Shown here: positions 60,737-64,000 of the stretch, one piece after another | Numbering within the stretch: position 1 is the first letter of the stretch | Layout of the letters: the number at the start of each line of letters is the position of its first letter | From: Chloroflexota bacterium | GTDB lineage: Bacteria > Chloroflexota > Anaerolineae > 4572-78 > J111 | Assembly: GCA_016860845.1 (NCBI GenBank) | Contig: BOKF01000036.1 | Span: forward strand, 1 to 64,000 | DNA: 64,000 bases | Direction of reading: 5' to 3' | Program-made: the position numbers and the translations under genes | Notes under the pieces: generated by a model | The model's input: the letters and a program-made list of their open reading frames with translations, nothing else | Databases searched by the model: none | What the model was told of the DNA's origin: nothing

Positions 60737-63136
60737 TCAAGCGTAAGCCAGGCTCTCGCGGACACTGATGGTGGTGGCGTTGCGGGCCGGCATAACTGAG
60801 GCCAGGATGGAAATGACGACGACCATCGCCAGCCAGATACCCATCGCCGTCACATGGTACTGGTAATCGAGGGCAATATCAAACATCGCCTGGCCCATCA
60901 ACACAGCCAACGGCTGCCCCAGTAGAAACGACAGAGGCACAGCCACCAGCCAACTGATCACCCCTTGCAGCACTCCTTCCAAAATCAGCATAGCCATAAT
61001 TACCGGCGTTTTGGCCCCGATGGCCCGCATCACCCCGATTTCTTTAGTCCGTTCAGCCACGCTGATGGAAAGCGCCCCCATCAAACCAATCCCGCCGACC
61101 ATAGCCATAATCACTGCCAGAGCCAATAGCATGGGAATGTACTGGGCAAAGAAGTTATCAAAAAAGCTGCGGTCTTCATGGATTGTCTGGCTGTCTTCCA
61201 CGTCCCAGTTGCGCCCGTCAAACATATCCTTCAACTGCTTGGTGATAGCCTCCACCGAAGCGGCATCTTGCGGAACAGTCCGCACCAGGAGCTGGCTGCC
61301 AATGTTGTGCTTGGGCGTAGCCCGGAAAATCGCCTCTTGGGGAGCATAGATGTTGTCGGGCATCGGCACCACGGCGACCGTGCGGTAAAGTCCAACCACC
61401 TGCCAGGACCGGTCGCCCAGCTCGCCCAGGTTCAATGTCACCTTATCACCCACGTGAATATTGTTCTCTTCGGCGGTTTCGGCGTTGATGACAATCGCCC
61501 GGTCGTCGCCTGCTTGCAGCCAGCGCCCGGCGACAATCATGGGCCGGTACATATCGCTGCCCTCCGGGATGCCGACCAGCCTGGCTCCGACCCCGGCCTC
61601 TTTGGTGCGCTGCCCTGTCTTCAGCAGGGAGGCTGACTGGCTGAAACGCAGCTCGGCTTTAGCTACCCCCGGCAGCGACTCGGCCAGCCTGACTACCCGG
61701 TTGATGCGCTGGTCGTTTTCAAAAAAGATCGCCGACTGGTAAGTTCGCCGGTCCAATTCGTTATTTACGGTCAGGGTAATCGAGTTGGACAGGGTCATGA
61801 CCATCAAAAAGAGCGTGCCGGCGGTGATGAGCACCAATTGGGTCAGCCCCAGCCGGCCCTTGCGGCGGAACAGGTTGCTCAGCGCCATCGCATTGGGAGC
61901 GGACAAAAAGCGCCGGCCCAGCCGTTCGATCAGCCGGTCAAAAGGATTCGACCCAAAAGTGCCGCCCAGGCCGTAGCTGGCAATCGCCTCGCGCACGGTG
62001 ATGAGCGCCCCCCGGAAGACCGGGATCAGGGCGGCCACCAGCGGCACACCGACGGCTGCCGCAGCCTGCACGGCCAGGGCCGAAGGAGAGAACTGGAACG
62101 TGTTGTGGTCAATGTTAAATATACCCAGGAAGTAGCGGGAGGAGTTAAAAGCCACCCACGCTCCCAACGGCAGCGATACCAGCAGGGCCAGCAGCCCGTA
62201 AACCAGCACACCGGCCAGATAGACCCGGACGATCACCGCGGTACTGCCGCCAAGCGCCTTCATGATGCCAATCTGGTTAGTTTGCTCGGTGATGAGGGCC
62301 GAGAGAGTGTTATAGACTAGGATAACGCTCATAAACAGCGACACCAAGGCCAGTAACTGCAAAATCAGATTAAGGCCGTCGAAGAAGTGCTTGGCCCAAT
62401 GCTCGTCGGGTTTGCTGTAATAGGTTACGCCGACGCCAACACCCTCCTTGCCCAGCCGCTCCTTGATCTCCGAAGCAATGGCGCGGGCCAAATCTTCACT
62501 GTACGGCTCGACGCGGACCAGCAGTTCGTTGAATTCGCCGTCGGGGACGCCAAAACGCTCCAGGCCCTGGGCGTCCACAAAGAAGCGGGGGTCATCGCCG
62601 AAGTCCGGGGAGGTCATAAAGTGGTGGCGAATTTTGCCGGTTACGGGCAAAGCGCGATCAGACCCTTCTAATTCAAACATAACCGTGTCGCCAAACTTAA
62701 GACCCAGGGAGTCAAAAGCGCGCATGTCAACGCCGATATCATTGCGATGGGGCCACTCACCGGCCTGGAGCTGGAGCAGGTTAAATTTCTGTTTCTCGTA
62801 ATCGGCCCGCATCGTCAACGCCCCCGGCTGCCATTCCTGATCGGGACTGAGGCGGTAGCGAATGGGCATTTCGTTGAGCACTTCCACACCGACCACCCCT
62901 TCAATATTTTTCAACCGGTCGGCGGTATCCTGCGTGATCCGGTCTTGCAGGTACATGGTGATGTTGGCCGGGCTGATCGTCCCGTGGACCCGATTCAGGT
63001 TGGGGACTAACTGGTCAATCATGCCAAAAATCGCCCCCAGGGCAAATACCCCGGCGGCGATACTCAGGACAGCTAACAGCGTCCGGACCTTGTGCCCCCA
63101 CAGGTCGGACCAGATTTTTCTCCAGATAACACTCAT
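60737..63136 (-). CDS. ABC transporter permease, FtsX/MacB type
   Basis: 799 residues from the ATG preceded by GGGGG at five bases; a GTG four codons earlier is possible. The protein is two FtsX modules in tandem: TM1 (about 15-40), a large extracytoplasmic MacB-PCD domain, three TM helices (about 265-380), then TM5 (about 430-450), a second periplasmic domain (450-660) and three TM helices (about 665-790). Landmarks are NQIGIMKALGGSTAVI and TKEIGVMRAIGAKTPVI, the coupling helices. Such full-length permeases export lipopeptides or lipoproteins or pull molecules off the membrane. It is paired with the ATPase gene, 94 bases upstream. Confidence 0.9.
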   Translation of the reverse strand: MSVIWRKIWSDLWGHKVRTLLAVLSIAAGVFALGAIFGMIDQLVPNLNRVHGTISPANITMYLQDRITQDTADRLKNIEGVVGVEVLNEMPIRYRLSPDQEWQPGALTMRADYEKQKFNLLQLQAGEWPHRNDIGVDMRAFDSLGLKFGDTVMFELEGSDRALPVTGKIRHHFMTSPDFGDDPRFFVDAQGLERFGVPDGEFNELLVRVEPYSEDLARAIASEIKERLGKEGVGVGVTYYSKPDEHWAKHFFDGLNLILQLLALVSLFMSVILVYNTLSALITEQTNQIGIMKALGGSTAVIVRVYLAGVLVYGLLALLVSLPLGAWVAFNSSRYFLGIFNIDHNTFQFSPSALAVQAAAAVGVPLVAALIPVFRGALITVREAIASYGLGGTFGSNPFDRLIERLGRRFLSAPNAMALSNLFRRKGRLGLTQLVLITAGTLFLMVMTLSNSITLTVNNELDRRTYQSAIFFENDQRINRVVRLAESLPGVAKAELRFSQSASLLKTGQRTKEAGVGARLVGIPEGSDMYRPMIVAGRWLQAGDDRAIVINAETAEENNIHVGDKVTLNLGELGDRSWQVVGLYRTVAVVPMPDNIYAPQEAIFRATPKHNIGSQLLVRTVPQDAASVEAITKQLKDMFDGRNWDVEDSQTIHEDRSFFDNFFAQYIPMLLALAVIMAMVGGIGLMGALSISVAERTKEIGVMRAIGAKTPVIMAMLILEGVLQGVISWLVAVPLSFLLGQPLAVLMGQAMFDIALDYQYHVTAMGIWLAMVVVISILASVMPARNATTISVRESLAYA

Positions 63137-63177
63137 TGTTGCCCCCACTTTTTGAAGAGAAATTTGAGAACCTAAGG

Positions 63178-63229
63178 ACGTGGTGCGTGGTCCGTATTAT
63201 ACTAACGGAATACGCAACACGCACCACGT
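63178..63229. repeat. Perfect 12-bp inverted repeat between the ABC genes
   Basis: ACGTGGTGCGTG (63178-63189) pairs with CACGCACCACGT (63218-63229), with CGTATT/AATACG inside. It belongs to the word-like spacer repeats and may dampen expression of the permease relative to the ATPase. Confidence 0.7.
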
Positions 63230-63230
63230 T

Positions 63231-63983
63231 TCATGCCACGCTGACCAGCTCCGGCAGTTCGACCCGCTGCGGCAGGATCATTAAGTAATCGTCGCGGGTA
63301 ATACGCCCGTTGGTGATTTCGATGCGGCGCGGGACACGCTGGGCCAATTCCTTGTCATGCGTGACCATAATCATGGTCTTGCCCTGCTCGACCAGTTGGC
63401 TGAACAGATCAAAGACTTCCCCGGCGGTGCGGGCATCGAGGTTGCCGGTTGGCTCATCGCCGACCAACAGAGCCGGGTCGTTAGCCAGGGCGCGGGCGAT
63501 AGCGGCGCGCTGCTGCTGCCCGCCGGAAACCATGCTGGGCAGTTTCTCGGCCTGCTCGGCCAGCCCGACCAGTTCCAGCAGGTGCATGGCCCGTTCCCGC
63601 CGTTCTTTGGGCGTGTACTTCTTGGCAAAATCCATCGGTAGGATGACGTTCTGCACCAGGCTCAACGCCGGCAGCATCTGGAAAAACTGGAAGATGATGC
63701 CAACATTTTGACCGCGCCAGCCGGCCAGTTCATTCTCGCTCATGCGGTGGACCGCCCGGCCGGTGACCTTGATTTCGCCGGAACTGGGCCGGTCAATGCC
63801 GGTGATCATATTCAGCAGGGTGGATTTGCCGTTACCCGACGGTCCGACGATGGAAACAAATTCGCCCCGGTTTACTTCAAAAGAAATTCCCTTGAGGATA
63901 GTGACTTCACCAGTCCCCACTTTGAAGTTCTTGACCACGTCGTTGACCTGGATGATAGGTGACTGATCGTTAATTTGACTCAT
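63231..63983 (-). CDS. ABC transporter ATP-binding protein, MacB/LolD type
   Basis: 250 residues. Walker A GPSGNGKSTLLN, Q-loop IFQFFQMLPALS, signature VSGGQQQRAAIARAL, Walker B LLVGDEPTGNLD and H-switch VTHDKELA. The gap QFFQMLP and the DEPTGNLD motif are characteristic of the LolD/MacB group. It powers the FtsX-type permease encoded next. The last 20 residues (MILPQRVELPELVSVA) extend past the usual end. No membrane-fusion protein gene is seen before the window ends. Confidence 0.93.
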   Translation of the reverse strand: MSQINDQSPIIQVNDVVKNFKVGTGEVTILKGISFEVNRGEFVSIVGPSGNGKSTLLNMITGIDRPSSGEIKVTGRAVHRMSENELAGWRGQNVGIIFQFFQMLPALSLVQNVILPMDFAKKYTPKERRERAMHLLELVGLAEQAEKLPSMVSGGQQQRAAIARALANDPALLVGDEPTGNLDARTAGEVFDLFSQLVEQGKTMIMVTHDKELAQRVPRRIEITNGRITRDDYLMILPQRVELPELVSVA

Positions 63984-64000
63984 GACGTTCTCCTGTGGCC

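Overview
The window looks like a chromosomal segment of a Chloroflexota bacterium, most likely of the Anaerolineae type. This is inferred from gene content, not from a marker gene: many multi-GAF or membrane-anchored histidine kinases, a PPi-type phosphofructokinase, TPT-rich lipoproteins, a DnaJ-HspR pair, sortase, MurJ, MutS2 and CvpA, and spacers full of short inverted repeats. There is no rRNA, CRISPR array, prophage or clear insertion sequence. The segment is mainly housekeeping and signalling, with some accessory genes.

Layout. 0.2-2.3 kb: a chlorite-dismutase-family haem protein divergent from an AbrB/PIN toxin-antitoxin pair, then a single-domain response regulator. 2.5-6.3 kb: two overlapping membrane histidine kinases. 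6.6-10.3 kb: dnaE. 10.4-12.3 kb: a DUF4160/DUF2442 pair and a phosphofructokinase. 12.6-16.6 kb: a 1355-residue membrane multi-GAF kinase, followed by a candidate small RNA and a bidirectional terminator. 16.9-20.7 kb (minus): a GT39-type glycosyltransferase, an ECF sigma factor and a zinc-finger anti-sigma-like protein. 20.8-26.9 kb: a small membrane protein, mutS2, cvpA, bactofilin, lspA and an HD protein.

27-37 kb (plus) is the most unusual part. A secreted Gly/Met-rich protein with a duplicated domain is followed by an OmpR-type regulator and a kinase whose sensor carries a Met/His-rich stretch. Then come a SUMF1-fold protein with a helical N-terminal domain, a glycosidase fused to a degenerate amidase domain, a YqiJ-like membrane protein with six Asp/His hexapeptides, a flotillin, and a broken ion-channel gene. 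37-45 kb (minus): a one-TM protein, sortase, murJ-hspR-dnaJ, a LysM protein with a long leader, DUF2877 and a DUF3048 lipoprotein. 45-49.6 kb: a corrinoid/folate methyltransferase, a membrane protein, a TPR protein, an Uma2 protein and a beta-propeller lipoprotein. 49.7-59.3 kb (minus): an FAD oxidase, an Uma2 pseudogene, a MurF-alanine racemase fusion and a three-gene phosphorelay cluster. 59.4-64 kb: a TrmO-chorismate mutase fusion, tRNA-Leu, tRNA-Glu and tRNA-His, and a MacB/LolD-type ABC exporter.

Shared themes are envelope construction (MurF-Alr, MurJ, LspA, sortase, LysM, bactofilin, amidase-like domain) and dense phosphorelay signalling. Many spacers carry short word-like inverted repeats. 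Some of these repeats, or a GGGGAGCA minisatellite, have entered coding sequence in frame.
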